From positions 3,175,825 through 3,239,824 of the forward strand of contig OZ242360.1 of NCBI GenBank assembly GCA_965208775.1: DNA of 64,000 nucleotides, in the 5' to 3' direction. Each line of letters starts with the position of its first letter. The first letter of the stretch is position 1. This DNA comes from JAPOVO01 sp026708165 (GTDB taxonomy: Bacteria > Chloroflexota > UBA11872 > VXNJ01). Both the position numbers and the translations under genes were made by a program. Shown here in pieces: positions 17,827-27,253 of the stretch. The notes beneath the pieces are model-generated. The model saw only the letters and a program-made list of their open reading frames with translations. It was not told the DNA's origin and did no database searches.

Positions 17827-17991
17827 GACGCGACCTCTCCAACCGGCGGACTTATCGAACGCGAGCTGGACTAATTATGAGCGATCCCAAACCTGCCAAG
17901 CAGGCGGTTGGCGAGAGGCGTTACTCATCCGCCGCAGCATTGCCGCCCGATTGACAAGCTACACTAATTGCCGTTCAAAAGGAGATTGACG

Positions 17992-18879
17992 ATGCCGGTG
18001 TTCAACGACCGCGATCTGGCGTTTTGGAGAGAGAACGGGTACGTGGTGCTGCACAATGCCGTGCCCCCCGAGCAGCTCGATAATCTCGTTGCGGCCATCT
18101 GGGACTTCCTGGAGATCGATCCAGATGATCGGGACGATTGGTACCGGTGGGAGCCGTTCGACTACGACGATCCGCAGACGCCGATTTGCCCGGCGGGAAT
18201 GGTCTCGCTCTACCAGCACCAGGCGCTATGGGACAACCGGCAGTATCCGCGAGTCTACGAGGCGTTCACGGAGATTCTGGGGACCACGAAGCTCTGGGTC
18301 TCGCTCGACCGGGCGAACATGAAGCCGCCCGCACGCCCCGACCGGCCGCTGTGGGGACACACGGGGATGGTGCATTGGGACGTGGATACGTCGCAAACGC
18401 CGATACCGTTCGCCGTTCAGGGGGTGCTGTATCTGAGGGACACGGCCGAAAACCAGGGCGGTTTCCAGTGCGTTCCGGGTTTCCACAACATCTTCGACGA
18501 ATGGGTCAAGACGCAGCCGGCGGACCGCAACGCCAGGTTTCCAGCGCTTGACGGGCTGGAGGTCAAGTCGATCCCCGGCAAGGCCGGAGACCTGCTGATT
18601 TGGGACCAGATGCTGCCACACGGCAACGGACACAACAGGTCCGATAAGCCGCGATTGGCGCAGTACATAACCATGAGGCCCGCGGAGGAGGACGACGAGG
18701 AGCTGCGGCAGATGCGCCTCGACGCGTGGCGAGATCGCCGACCTGTCGCGCCATCAGAGTCGAGGGGCTATCGCTGGCCGAGCGATCCAAGAGATTGGGA
18801 GCATAAGACCCAGTCGCCGGCCGCCCTGACCAGCCTCGGCCGGAAGCTGCTCGGCGTGGACTCGTGGGGAGACGCTTAA
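17992..18879 (+). CDS. Phytanoyl-CoA dioxygenase (PhyH) family oxygenase
   Basis: A 295-residue Fe(II)/2-oxoglutarate-dependent dioxygenase fold. The iron triad is H128-W-D130 (MVHWDVD) with distal H210 (QMLPHGNGHN), and R221 is placed to bind 2-oxoglutarate. GGFQCVPGFH is the conserved strand before the second half of the barrel. ATG at 17992 has AAAAGGAG at 17977-17984; the 24 bases of open frame upstream are not used. Substrate is unknown: family members hydroxylate lipids, osmolytes and many small molecules. Two further PhyH genes lie at 46.7 and 51.8 kb. Confidence 0.9.
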   Translation: MPVFNDRDLAFWRENGYVVLHNAVPPEQLDNLVAAIWDFLEIDPDDRDDWYRWEPFDYDDPQTPICPAGMVSLYQHQALWDNRQYPRVYEAFTEILGTTKLWVSLDRANMKPPARPDRPLWGHTGMVHWDVDTSQTPIPFAVQGVLYLRDTAENQGGFQCVPGFHNIFDEWVKTQPADRNARFPALDGLEVKSIPGKAGDLLIWDQMLPHGNGHNRSDKPRLAQYITMRPAEEDDEELRQMRLDAWRDRRPVAPSESRGYRWPSDPRDWEHKTQSPAALTSLGRKLLGVDSWGDA

Positions 18880-19050
18880 CCCTCGAAGACGCGGGTCGGG
18901 ATCTCATGCGCCCAGCGTGACTGTCCTGCCCGACTTTCGCCGAGGGCTGCATGATTTCATCAGCCGGCAGAAGGCACGGGGGTCCGGATCGCCCTATGGC
19001 GCGGGGCGGCCAGACACCTTCGTCAGATCTTCGGACACATGGGAGTCGTG

Positions 19051-19917
19051 ATGAGTCAAAGCATCCTTGAGCGCGCAGAGCAGTTCATCTGGAAGAACGC
19101 CCGGCTGCTGGAGCGGCAGATGTTCGCTTTCCACTTCAAAGACGGCTCACCTGACTCTGTAGTCGATGCGCTTCGTCCCTATCAGAACGCTGACGGCGGA
19201 TTTGGACACGCACTCGAGCCGGACATTCGCTGTCCGGATAGCCAGCCCGTGCCGGTGCAGCACGCCCTCGAGATTCTCGATAAGGTCGGGTTTGACGGAG
19301 AGATGGTGAAGGCCGCTTGCGATTACTTGAAGTCCATCACTACGTCTGAAGGCGGCGTGCCGTGGCTCTTACCCTCGGCGCATGGATACCCTCGGGCGCC
19401 GTGGTGGAATACCGATGTCGCGCCTCCGGCGTCCGTGAATCCGACGGCGGCCATCGCCGGGATGCTGCACCGGAACCGCTTTCAGCATGAATGGCTGGAA
19501 GGAGCCACGTCTTTTTGCTGGTCGAAGATCGCGGAGATGGAACTTACCGACCCCCACGACATGGCGGTGGCACTGACGTTCCTAAACGACGTACCGGACC
19601 GTGAACGGGCCGACGCCGAACTGCCGCGTGTGATCGATCAACTCTTCTCGTTCGGTCTGGTGGCTGACGCGGATGCGGAAGGGTATGTGTCCAAACCTCT
19701 GGACTGGGCACCAACACCCGATCACCCACTCCGAAAGCACTTCCGGGACGACGATGTCGCCGCGAATCTGGACGTCCTAGTCGCGGGGCAGCAGGCAGAC
19801 GGGGGATGGAACATCACGTGGGAGCCGATAAGTCCGGCGTGTGAGCTCGAATGGCGCGGCGGCGTTACGCTGGACGCGCTGCTGACGCTGCAGGCCAACG
19901 GGCGGCTAAACACGTAG
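19051..19917 (+). CDS. Alpha/alpha-toroid (prenyltransferase/squalene-cyclase-like repeat) protein
   Basis: A 288-residue protein with repeat units of the terpenoid-cyclase/prenyltransferase toroid: LRPYQNADGGFGHALEPD near the N-terminus and VLVAGQQADGGWNITWEP near the C-terminus, the QxxDGGW/GGFG signature. No catalytic DxDD of squalene cyclases is seen, so this is a toroid-fold protein of unknown function. ATG at 19051 has GGGAG 4 bases upstream; another in-frame ATG at 19039 lacks a binding site. It is convergent with the ABC permease at 20 kb. Confidence 0.8.
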   Translation: MSQSILERAEQFIWKNARLLERQMFAFHFKDGSPDSVVDALRPYQNADGGFGHALEPDIRCPDSQPVPVQHALEILDKVGFDGEMVKAACDYLKSITTSEGGVPWLLPSAHGYPRAPWWNTDVAPPASVNPTAAIAGMLHRNRFQHEWLEGATSFCWSKIAEMELTDPHDMAVALTFLNDVPDRERADAELPRVIDQLFSFGLVADADAEGYVSKPLDWAPTPDHPLRKHFRDDDVAANLDVLVAGQQADGGWNITWEPISPACELEWRGGVTLDALLTLQANGRLNT

Positions 19918-19957
19918 CCAACTTATTCGTTACTTTCAGAGGCCCTTGCCGCTCGAG

Positions 19958-20806
19958 CTAGCCTTTGATCCCGGTGAGAGCCAGTCCCTGAACGAAGTAG
20001 CGCTGCAAGAACGCGAATACGGCAATGACCGGCACTGAGCTCAAGGTCGCTCCCGCAAGCTGGAGCGGTATCGCCTCTTCGGTCGCGAAATATTGCTGCA
20101 AGAGGTTCAGACCGATCGGGACCGTGAACAGGTCTCGCGAGCGCAGCACCACAAGCGGCCACAAGAACGAGTTCCAGGTGAACACGAAGGTGATAACGGC
20201 CAGGGCGCCCAGAGCCGGGCGCACCAGCGGCACCACTATGCGCCAGTAGGTGCCGAACTCGGAGCTGCCGTCGATGCGCGCCGCGTCGATGAGTTCGTCG
20301 GGGATGCTGAGCATGTTCTGTCGCATCAGGAAGATCCCGAAGGCCGTGACCAGGTTGGGGACGATCAGGCCCATGTAGGAATCCACCCAGCCGAAGGTCC
20401 GCACGATGTAGAGAACCGGGATCAAGACGACGAAAAAGGGAACCATCATGGTGGCCAGCACCATCAGGAACAGCTTGTCGCGGCCCGGGAACCGAAACTT
20501 GGCGAAACCGTAACCGGCAAGGGAACTGGTAAACAGAATGCCGACCAGCACGCTGGCGGTCACAATCGCGCTGTTCAGGTACATGCGCGCCACGGGTATC
20601 GCCTCTGCCAGCGCCTCATAGTTGTTCCATTTGGGAGTGTGCGGATACCAGTCCATGGGCCGGGACGTGATCTCCTGCGTGGTCATTAGCGATCCGCCGG
20701 CCATCCAGTAAAAGGGTAATAACGTCAGAAAGCCGCCCAGGGCCAAGAAGCCATACTTGCCAATCAGGGTAACTATTCGCATCGGATCGACGCGGACTAC
20801 CGTCAT
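19958..20806 (-). CDS. Carbohydrate ABC transporter permease, MalG type
   Basis: A 282-residue inner-membrane permease. The EAA loop reads LIDAARIDGSSEF, followed by YWRIVVPLVRPAL; the C-terminus RYFVQGLALTGIKG matches the MalG-type partner at 5.4 kb. The start codon overlaps the end of the MalF-type gene by 4 bases. With the upstream permease and lipoprotein it forms a second complete importer without its own ATPase. It ends 41 bases from the convergent toroid gene; no terminator hairpin is obvious there. Confidence 0.9.
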   Translation of the reverse strand: MTVVRVDPMRIVTLIGKYGFLALGGFLTLLPFYWMAGGSLMTTQEITSRPMDWYPHTPKWNNYEALAEAIPVARMYLNSAIVTASVLVGILFTSSLAGYGFAKFRFPGRDKLFLMVLATMMVPFFVVLIPVLYIVRTFGWVDSYMGLIVPNLVTAFGIFLMRQNMLSIPDELIDAARIDGSSEFGTYWRIVVPLVRPALGALAVITFVFTWNSFLWPLVVLRSRDLFTVPIGLNLLQQYFATEEAIPLQLAGATLSSVPVIAVFAFLQRYFVQGLALTGIKG

Positions 20807-21702
20807 TCTCTCTCCCGAAAGAGTCTTATCTGGATGATCGTGAGGACCAGGATTATCACGAAGAGTATGAACGACATCGCCGACGCCCGGCCCATGCGCG
20901 CGAACGTGAACGCAGTGTCATACAGATACAAGACAACCGTCTCGGTCGCGTCGATGGGACCGCCCTCGGTGATGAGGAATGGCAGATCGAAGATCTGGAG
21001 CGACCCAATGGTGCTTACAACCGCCACGAAAAAGAGGGTGGGCTTGAGCAGCGGCATCGTGATATGCCGAAACCTCGACCAGTCGCCCGCTCCGTCCACC
21101 TTGGCCGCCTCGTAGTATTCGAGAGGTATGTTCTGAAGTCCGGCCACGAAGATGATGACCAGATACCCCATGCCGTGCCAGATCGACACGCCTATGATGC
21201 TTGGAAGCGCCTGATCGACGCTGGCGAGGAATCTCTGACTCGGTATTCCGCCCAGGCTGAGTAGCCGGTTTAACAGGCCGAACGGGTGGTAGAGGTTTTC
21301 CCAGACAATCGCCACTGCGACAGACGAAGTGACGTACGGCAGGAAATAGACAACGCGCCAGAACGTCCGCCCTTTGACCCGGGTGTTGACCAGCAGCGCG
21401 ACCGAGAGCGCCAGGCCCAGCCCGATCAGGACATTCGCCGCCGTAAAGACGAACGTATTGCCGAGCGACTTGCGGAATAACGAGTCGTCGAGGATCAGAT
21501 GGGAATAGTTATCAGCCCCGGCAAACCGCATTTCGCTCACGGGAGTCACCATGTTCCAGTTGTGCAGGCTGATCCCGAACGCGAACACGATCGGGAAAAC
21601 CCCGAACAGGAGGAGAAACGCCAGCGCCGGGGCGACAAACAGATACCCCGTAACAACGTGCCGCTGGGCGTACCTAACCTTGAGTCGGTCGCCCAGCAGC
21701 AC
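20803..21702 (-). CDS. Carbohydrate ABC transporter permease, MalF type
   Basis: A 299-residue membrane protein with GTG start. The first transmembrane segment is near residues 17-40 and the EAA loop reads YYEAAKVDGAGDWSRF, followed by HITMPLLKPTL. It follows the binding-protein gene by 24 bases and overlaps the MalG-type gene by 4, so all three are one operon. Substrate is unknown. Confidence 0.9.
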   Translation of the reverse strand: MLLGDRLKVRYAQRHVVTGYLFVAPALAFLLLFGVFPIVFAFGISLHNWNMVTPVSEMRFAGADNYSHLILDDSLFRKSLGNTFVFTAANVLIGLGLALSVALLVNTRVKGRTFWRVVYFLPYVTSSVAVAIVWENLYHPFGLLNRLLSLGGIPSQRFLASVDQALPSIIGVSIWHGMGYLVIIFVAGLQNIPLEYYEAAKVDGAGDWSRFRHITMPLLKPTLFFVAVVSTIGSLQIFDLPFLITEGGPIDATETVVLYLYDTAFTFARMGRASAMSFILFVIILVLTIIQIRLFRERE

Positions 21703-21726
21703 GATACGCTCCGAGGGGAGCGGTTC

Positions 21727-23256
21727 CTATGCCTGCATCCGCTCCTCGATGATGGCGTTGCCGTCCTCGACGACCTTGTCAAGAGCGGCCTGAGGCTCCG
21801 ACTCTCCGAAGTAGACAGCCTGGAGCTGCTTATGCAGGATGTCGGTGACCTCCGACACGCCAGGCATGATCGGCTGCGGGCGAGACCCTTCCTGGATGGC
21901 CTGTATGAACGGTCGGAAGAAGTCATCGCTCAGCCGTTCCGCGAGGGCTTCCTGGTCGCTGAGTCGCGACGGGATGATGTTGAACCTGGTCGACATGAAC
22001 TCGCCCTGCGGGGAGGCCTGGCCCGGTCCTCTCGGACTGTTGACCCACTCGAGAAAGTCCCAGCTTGCGTCCGAGTTCTTGGTCAGGCTGTCAACGCCCC
22101 ACAACCAGTTGTAGGCCAACGAAACGCCTGCGGTTCCACTCGGGCCCGCGGGAATCGGACCGACGCCAACGTTTTCAAAGCCATCGGCGAAACCCGTTCG
22201 CAGTGGCCCTCCTCGCCAGTTGGCGCCCACGAACATCGCCACGTTGCCGGACATGAAGTCGGGCGGCCTGAACGCCAGGTCAACCGACCCTTGCTCGATC
22301 ATATCCACGCCCATCTGCGCGGTCTCAACCGCCGGCGGTTCGTTGAGGCGCAACTTCAGAGTGCCAGGGTCGAGATACTCGCCACCGTTTGACCACAGGT
22401 ACGAAATCCAGGGGTGAATGAAGGCGGAAGTGGAGGCCATGAACCACAGGTAGCCGGCCTGCTCGATAGTGCCGTTGCTGGATTTCGTGGTCCTGGCGGC
22501 CGTCTCGAGCATCTCGTCCCAGGTGGTCGGCGGTTCGTCAACTCCCGCCTCATCAAAGATCCTCTTGTTGTAGAGAGTCAGGTACGCATTGCTCTCAGTG
22601 GGATAGCCCCACAGCTTGCCCCGATATGAAGCGCCGTCGATCGCGCTTTGCGCCCAGTTTTCGTCGATCACGCTTTTTATCTCTGTGGGCACTTCCGCCA
22701 TGAATCCGGTCGGCGCGAAATCGGGCGTCCAGAGGTTGTAGTAGTGATACATGTCGGGGAAGTTGCCCGCGGCGTGGCCAGTGGTAATCCTGGTCAGCAT
22801 CTGACTGCCCGGAACGGTCTGATACTCGATTCGCGCGTTGGGAACGGCCGCCTCGTACTCGTCGAGGATGTCGTGCCAGAGCGCAACCGATTGCTCCGAC
22901 CCCCAGTGGGTCAGCACAGACAGGTTTACAGCCTCGGCCCTGGATACGCGAGATTGCACCGTCACTACCTTCTCGACTTCGACCTCGACGGTCTGAGTGA
23001 CGACCCTCTCCGTCTCTACCTCTACCTCGACGACTTTCTCTTTTTCTACCTCGACGACGACTTCCTTCTCGACGACGACTTCCTTGACGACCTCCTGGGT
23101 AACCACCTTTTCAACAGGGACTTCCTTGATGATCTCCTGGACCTTGGTCTCAGTCACGACCTGGGTCTCGCCGCAGCCGGCGAGCGCCGCCGTTGCCACT
23201 ACACCAAGGGCCCCAGCTTTTATGATTCTGCGTCTCGTCAGATGTTTACGACTCAT
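21727..23256 (-). CDS. Extracellular solute-binding lipoprotein, family 1, with Val/Glu/Lys repeat linker
   Basis: A 509-residue binding protein. MSRKHLTRRRIIKAG begins a twin-arginine-like signal ending in the lipobox ALAGC. Residues about 32-100 are a repeat linker of EVVKE, VEKVV and VEVEVE units that is longer and more acidic than in the 7.4 kb homologue. The mature domain begins at SVLTHWGSEQ. ATG at 23256 is chosen: the signal peptide starts there, while the open frame to 23328 would add 24 unlikely residues. Divergent from the peptide-type lipoprotein across a 304-base gap that must hold promoters for both operons. Confidence 0.9.
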   Translation of the reverse strand: MSRKHLTRRRIIKAGALGVVATAALAGCGETQVVTETKVQEIIKEVPVEKVVTQEVVKEVVVEKEVVVEVEKEKVVEVEVETERVVTQTVEVEVEKVVTVQSRVSRAEAVNLSVLTHWGSEQSVALWHDILDEYEAAVPNARIEYQTVPGSQMLTRITTGHAAGNFPDMYHYYNLWTPDFAPTGFMAEVPTEIKSVIDENWAQSAIDGASYRGKLWGYPTESNAYLTLYNKRIFDEAGVDEPPTTWDEMLETAARTTKSSNGTIEQAGYLWFMASTSAFIHPWISYLWSNGGEYLDPGTLKLRLNEPPAVETAQMGVDMIEQGSVDLAFRPPDFMSGNVAMFVGANWRGGPLRTGFADGFENVGVGPIPAGPSGTAGVSLAYNWLWGVDSLTKNSDASWDFLEWVNSPRGPGQASPQGEFMSTRFNIIPSRLSDQEALAERLSDDFFRPFIQAIQEGSRPQPIMPGVSEVTDILHKQLQAVYFGESEPQAALDKVVEDGNAIIEERMQA

Positions 23257-23560
23257 GGCGCCCCCACGGTAACTGTCCTTATGGACATGCCTCGCCCGAA
23301 CGATGCTTGAATTTGCGTGAATTGTCAAACCTTTTGGTAGGCCGGCACACGTGACACAGCGGGGCCTACCAGCGCGGTGAGATCTAGATCACCGATTCGG
23401 CGCGGTTAGGAAAAGACGGCTAACTGTTCGGCGCGACTGAGAATCAGCTGCTGAATATTGCTTATGGGAATCATTCGCAATACTATACGCGGTGGCATTG
23501 ATAGTGAGCGCATCTTTCAAATCGTCGAATCAGGGGATGCGAGGAGATTAGAGGAGACAT
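23257..23560. promoter_or_regulatory. Divergent intergenic region between two ABC transporter operons
   Basis: About 304 bases that drive two operons in opposite directions. It is more A+T-rich than its surroundings, notably around 23440-23530. AGAGGAGA at 23550-23557 is the binding site for the plus-strand lipoprotein gene. I could not place convincing -35/-10 pairs by eye. No operator palindrome longer than 6 bases stood out. Confidence 0.45.
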
Positions 23561-25288
23561 ATGGACTCAATCGAAAAGCCAGCCAGACGGAGATCGCGTC
23601 GCTGGATGCTAACCGCGGCCGCGGGCTCTGCCGCTCTTGGGGCCGCTGCCCTGGTCGGCTGCGTGGAAACCGAGGTCGTTGAGGTCGTCAAGGAAGTCCC
23701 GGTCGAGAAGGTCGTAACACAGGAAGTCGACCGGGTCGTCGTCCAGGAGAAGGTTGTAACGCAGGAAGTCGAACGCGTCGTTACGCGAATCGTGGAGAAA
23801 GTCGTTGAACGATCTCCTGACGCCGGACGTGCGGATGAGTTCGTCTGGGTGAATGGCGAGATCTTTTATGGCCTGGATCCCGTACACGAATTCAGCGCGA
23901 GCTACATGTTGTGGGTAGGACTAGCCGAAACGCTGATGACGGTCGATGACGATGGCACGATCATCCCGTGGCTGGCGCAGTCTTACGAACTAATCGACGC
24001 GAACACCGCCAGCATTGCGCTCAGGCAGAACGCGACATTTTGGAGCGGCGCTCCGGTCAACGCGGCGGCGGTAAAGGCGAGTCTGGAAAGATCGATCGAG
24101 TTGGCGCCTCCGGCGGCGGCTCTTCTGAAAGGCGTCAATATTGAGGTCGCCGGCGACTGGGATTTGCGATTCGTGGGCGACGCACCCATTCCGCAGCTGC
24201 CGTTCAATCTGACCGACCCGTGGCTGGCCATACACAACGCGGCCTCGTACGGACCCGCTGACAACGCGTTCGATATCGATGCAGCAGACCTGACTGGCCC
24301 GTACCGATTGGTCGAGTTCAAGCCTCGCGAAGAGGCCCGGCTCAAGCTTTGGGACGGCTACTGGGGGACCCAGCCGAACTTCTCCACAGTGCACTACCGA
24401 GAGGTGCCGGACCCGCAGGCGAGGGCTCTGATCGCCCTCAGCGGAGAGGCAGACATGGTAAAGAGACTTCCATCTGAAACCGCCGCTCTGGTACGCGCGA
24501 GCGACAAGGTCGAGCTGGCGCTTCAGGTCGGAACCGGTACCGCCAGCATGTATCTCAATTTGCAGCGTCCGCCGTTCGACGACCGAGCCGTGCGGGAAGC
24601 CATCGGGTGGGCGCTTGATCGCAACGAGATCGTGGAACTCGCCTGGAGCGGATTGGCGAAACCGGCGTCGAGCTGGCTTTCGACGAATGCAGCCTATCCG
24701 GAGGCCGCCGAGATCGGGTTTACAGAGTATGACCCGGAACGGGCCGGGCAGATACTGGATGAGGCCGGCTGGGTTCTCGGAGGCGACGGCATCAGGGCCA
24801 AGGACGGCAATCAACTCAAGTTCCGGTACCTCTGGTGGGGCACCGAAAAGCCTGTCGCCGAGGTCATTCAAGACCAGTTGAAGCGGATTGGCATTCCGAT
24901 AGAGGTCATCGGTTCGCCCGACTACGGAGTGCTGGACGGGGCGCGCGCCTCCGGCGATTGGGAAGCGCTCGTCGAAGGATGGGGCCATTTCGGAGATCCA
25001 TTCAGTCCGCTCGATCGACACTTTGGAGCGAACGGCGATATCAACTACGGGCGATATCGAACCGACGAAATGGATGCTTTGTTCGCGCAATTCGCAGACG
25101 CGATAAGTCTCGACGAACGACGGAAGATCGCTGTGCAAATCAACGAGTTGGTCTTCCGAGACGTGATCCTTATTCCTTTGTACGCGAGGGCGAGAATCGC
25201 GGCAGTCTCCAGTTCGCTGGCCGGATACAAGCTGCCCTCCCAAGAGATCCGCGTATTAGAGATAACTCCGGAACTCTCTCGCAAGTAA
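23561..25288 (+). CDS. Solute-binding lipoprotein, family 5 (oligopeptide/nickel type)
   Basis: A 575-residue binding protein for the DppBC-type permeases downstream. The signal is RRRSRRWMLTAAAG with lipobox ending ALVGC. A linker of EVVKEVPVE, VEKVVTQE and VERVVT units covers about 37-85, showing that this linker is shared across unrelated binding-protein families in this genome. The mature part has the family-5 order: PWLAQSYEL, NATFWSGAPVNAAAV, RALIALSGEADM, VREAIGWALDRNEIV. Such proteins bind peptides, but also nickel, opines or oligosaccharides; the sulfatase after this operon leaves a sugar possible. Confidence 0.9.
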   Translation: MDSIEKPARRRSRRWMLTAAAGSAALGAAALVGCVETEVVEVVKEVPVEKVVTQEVDRVVVQEKVVTQEVERVVTRIVEKVVERSPDAGRADEFVWVNGEIFYGLDPVHEFSASYMLWVGLAETLMTVDDDGTIIPWLAQSYELIDANTASIALRQNATFWSGAPVNAAAVKASLERSIELAPPAAALLKGVNIEVAGDWDLRFVGDAPIPQLPFNLTDPWLAIHNAASYGPADNAFDIDAADLTGPYRLVEFKPREEARLKLWDGYWGTQPNFSTVHYREVPDPQARALIALSGEADMVKRLPSETAALVRASDKVELALQVGTGTASMYLNLQRPPFDDRAVREAIGWALDRNEIVELAWSGLAKPASSWLSTNAAYPEAAEIGFTEYDPERAGQILDEAGWVLGGDGIRAKDGNQLKFRYLWWGTEKPVAEVIQDQLKRIGIPIEVIGSPDYGVLDGARASGDWEALVEGWGHFGDPFSPLDRHFGANGDINYGRYRTDEMDALFAQFADAISLDERRKIAVQINELVFRDVILIPLYARARIAAVSSSLAGYKLPSQEIRVLEITPELSRK

Positions 25289-25308
25289 GGCTCGGAGGGA
25301 AGCAGATC

Positions 25309-25415
25309 CATGGCGCCGCGTTTGGCGGCGACTAATGGCAAGGCTGTGTCAACAGCCCATGCGATGAAGTCGCCGCCAAGCGCGATTGAGTCGTCACATC
25401 TGGCGGCGCGCCATG
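25309..25415 (+). ncRNA. Structured intergenic RNA between binding-protein and permease genes
   Basis: A nested set of inverted repeats in the 143-base gap. Outer stem CATGGCGC (25309-25316) with GCGCCATG (25408-25415). Long stem 25317-25333 with 25368-25384, 16 of 17 pairs (CGCGTTTGGCGGCGACT against AGTCGCCGCCAAGCGCG). Inner hairpin GGCTGT-GTCA-ACAGCC at 25342-25357. A hairpin between binding-protein and permease genes often stabilises the first message and lowers expression of the second; this one is unusually elaborate. A palindromic insertion is an alternative. Confidence 0.6.
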
Positions 25416-25431
25416 TCCGGCAACAGGCGAA

Positions 25432-26391
25432 ATGCTGAAGTACGCACTGCGACGGATTCTGATCGTGATTCCGGCTGTTGTCGCGGCGTCGCTGATCATT
25501 TTTGCGCTCATTCGATTCGCTCCCGGTGACCCTGTTGACATTATGTTCGGCCCCGCCGCGATGGGGCATTCGACCGCCACCATAAGCCAGGAGGCGCGGG
25601 ACAAGGTCAGGAAGGAACTGGGTTTACTGGAGCCTGCTCCCATCCAATATGCGATCTGGCTCGGCAGAATGGCGCGGCTCGATCTTGGCACGACGTTCAA
25701 AACTCGCCGTCCAGTCATTGATGAACTCGCCGAACGCTTGCCAACCACGGCAAAACTGGCGTTCCTCTCGTTCGGTATTTTGCTGGTAACGGCCATCCCT
25801 CTTGGAGTCTTGTCGGCGGTAAATCAAGGCAAGGCGGCCGATCATGGCGTGCGGTTCATCGCGCTGGTGTTCTCAGCGATGCCGAGTTTCTGGCTCGGCT
25901 TGCTGCTTCTATACCTGCTCGGCGTCCAGTGGAAGGTCATCGACATTTCGGGCGGATCCGAGCTCAAACACCTGATACTTCCCGCGATCGTTATGGCGCT
26001 CGGAATCGTGCCTACAATTTCGAGGCTGTTGCGGGCAAGCCTCATCTCCGAGCTTGGTCAACTCTACATAGTATTTGCTCGCGCACAGGGGCTTTCCGAT
26101 GGGGTGGTTCTATGGCGGCATGCGGTAAGAGTCGCGGTCCTGCCCATCATGGCCCTTCTGGGTCTCTATCTCGGCGGGGCTTTAGGAGGATCGGTGATCG
26201 TTGAATCCATATTCTCGATACCCGGGGTCGGCAAGTGGGTGCTGGATTCAATCCTCGGCCGCGATTTCCCGGTCGTGCAAGCCTACATGCTGCTTGCCGT
26301 GGTGATCATTGCCACCGCAAACCTTGTTGTGGATTTGAGCTATGCGGTTCTCGATCCGCGAATCCGGTTTGGAGGCCGCCAGGTTGCTTAG
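25432..26391 (+). CDS. Oligopeptide-type ABC transporter permease, DppB/OppB family
   Basis: A 319-residue inner-membrane protein. The N-terminus MLKYALRRILIVIPAV with FALIRFAPGDPVD is the DppB hallmark. Conserved transport-domain segments include PSFWLGLLLLYLLG, LYIVFARAQGLSDGVV (EAA-like loop) and SIFSIPGVGKWVLDSI. The adjacent DppC-type gene starts just before its stop. It follows the structured RNA element by 16 bases. Confidence 0.92.
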   Translation: MLKYALRRILIVIPAVVAASLIIFALIRFAPGDPVDIMFGPAAMGHSTATISQEARDKVRKELGLLEPAPIQYAIWLGRMARLDLGTTFKTRRPVIDELAERLPTTAKLAFLSFGILLVTAIPLGVLSAVNQGKAADHGVRFIALVFSAMPSFWLGLLLLYLLGVQWKVIDISGGSELKHLILPAIVMALGIVPTISRLLRASLISELGQLYIVFARAQGLSDGVVLWRHAVRVAVLPIMALLGLYLGGALGGSVIVESIFSIPGVGKWVLDSILGRDFPVVQAYMLLAVVIIATANLVVDLSYAVLDPRIRFGGRQVA

Positions 26392-27247
26392 GGTAGTGGC
26401 AGGTCCCCTGCTAAATCGATTTGCAGCTCGAACCAACTTCCTTATCGTGACAGGCGGGGCGGCGCTAGGACTAATCCTCCTCGCCGTGTCGATAGGACCG
26501 TTGGTGATGCAAACTGATGCACTTTCGTTCGAGCGAGGCAAGGAGCTTCTGCCTCCATCGTCGGATCACTGGTTCGGTACCGATCGATTCGGTCGCGATT
26601 TTTTCGCCCGAGTTCTGGAGGGAGGCCGAGTCTCGTTGGCCGCCGCGTTTATAGCGATGTCGCTGATCCTTGCGATAGGAATAACGCTCGGCGCCATCGC
26701 AGGGTATCTAGGCTCGTGGGTCGATGGAGCTGTAATGAGAGTCGTGGACGTTTTGCTCGCACTGCCGCCGTTTGTCGCGGCAATCGCGATTGCCGGGCTG
26801 TTTGGCACCGGGTTGCAGGTGATTCTCATCGGAGTCGTCACCCTCTGGTGGGCGTGGTACGCGCGGATTACCCGAGGAATCGTGCTGCAGGTCAAAGAAC
26901 GGCTTCATGTAGACGCCGCAAAGGCCGCAGGAGCGACGACATTTTCGATCGTATTTCGCGAAATCGTGCCCCTGGCAGCCGGGCCGGTGATCGTGGTTGC
27001 AACGCTTGATCTGGGCAGCCTGATACTCACGATAGCCGGCCTGTCGTTTCTCGGACTCGGAGAACAACCGCCCAATCCGGAATGGGGAACGCTTCTGTCC
27101 GAGGGCCGAGCATATTTCCTAGTAACTCCCCACCTGACGCTGTTTCCGGGACTGATGATATTTCTTACGGTTCTGGCGCTGAACCTCCTTGGGGAAGGTC
27201 TCCACGAGCGCCTCGATCCATATAACCTAGCCGGCCGAGGGAGATAG
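26384..27247 (+). CDS. Oligopeptide-type ABC transporter permease, DppC/OppC family
   Basis: A permease of about 287 residues. Motifs HWFGTDRFGRDFFARVLEGGRVSL and VDAAKAAGATTFSIVFREI (EAA loop) are typical of DppC, as is the C-terminal LNLLGEGLHERLDP. I take the TTG at 26384, because GGAGG at 26371-26375 lies 8 bases before it and the start overlaps the dppB stop by 8 bases. An ATG at 26342 gives 14 more residues but has no good binding site. The ATPase gene begins 7 bases downstream. Confidence 0.85.
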   Translation: MLRVVAGPLLNRFAARTNFLIVTGGAALGLILLAVSIGPLVMQTDALSFERGKELLPPSSDHWFGTDRFGRDFFARVLEGGRVSLAAAFIAMSLILAIGITLGAIAGYLGSWVDGAVMRVVDVLLALPPFVAAIAIAGLFGTGLQVILIGVVTLWWAWYARITRGIVLQVKERLHVDAAKAAGATTFSIVFREIVPLAAGPVIVVATLDLGSLILTIAGLSFLGLGEQPPNPEWGTLLSEGRAYFLVTPHLTLFPGLMIFLTVLALNLLGEGLHERLDPYNLAGRGR

Positions 27248-27253
27248 ACGGTC

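Noticed and set aside
21499..22392. 297-codon plus-strand open frame
   Set aside because: Antisense to a permease and a binding-protein gene, rich in Arg/His as expected for a shadow frame.
23990..25243. 417-codon minus-strand open frame
   Set aside because: Antisense to the family-5 binding lipoprotein; G+C-rich coding DNA often leaves such shadows.
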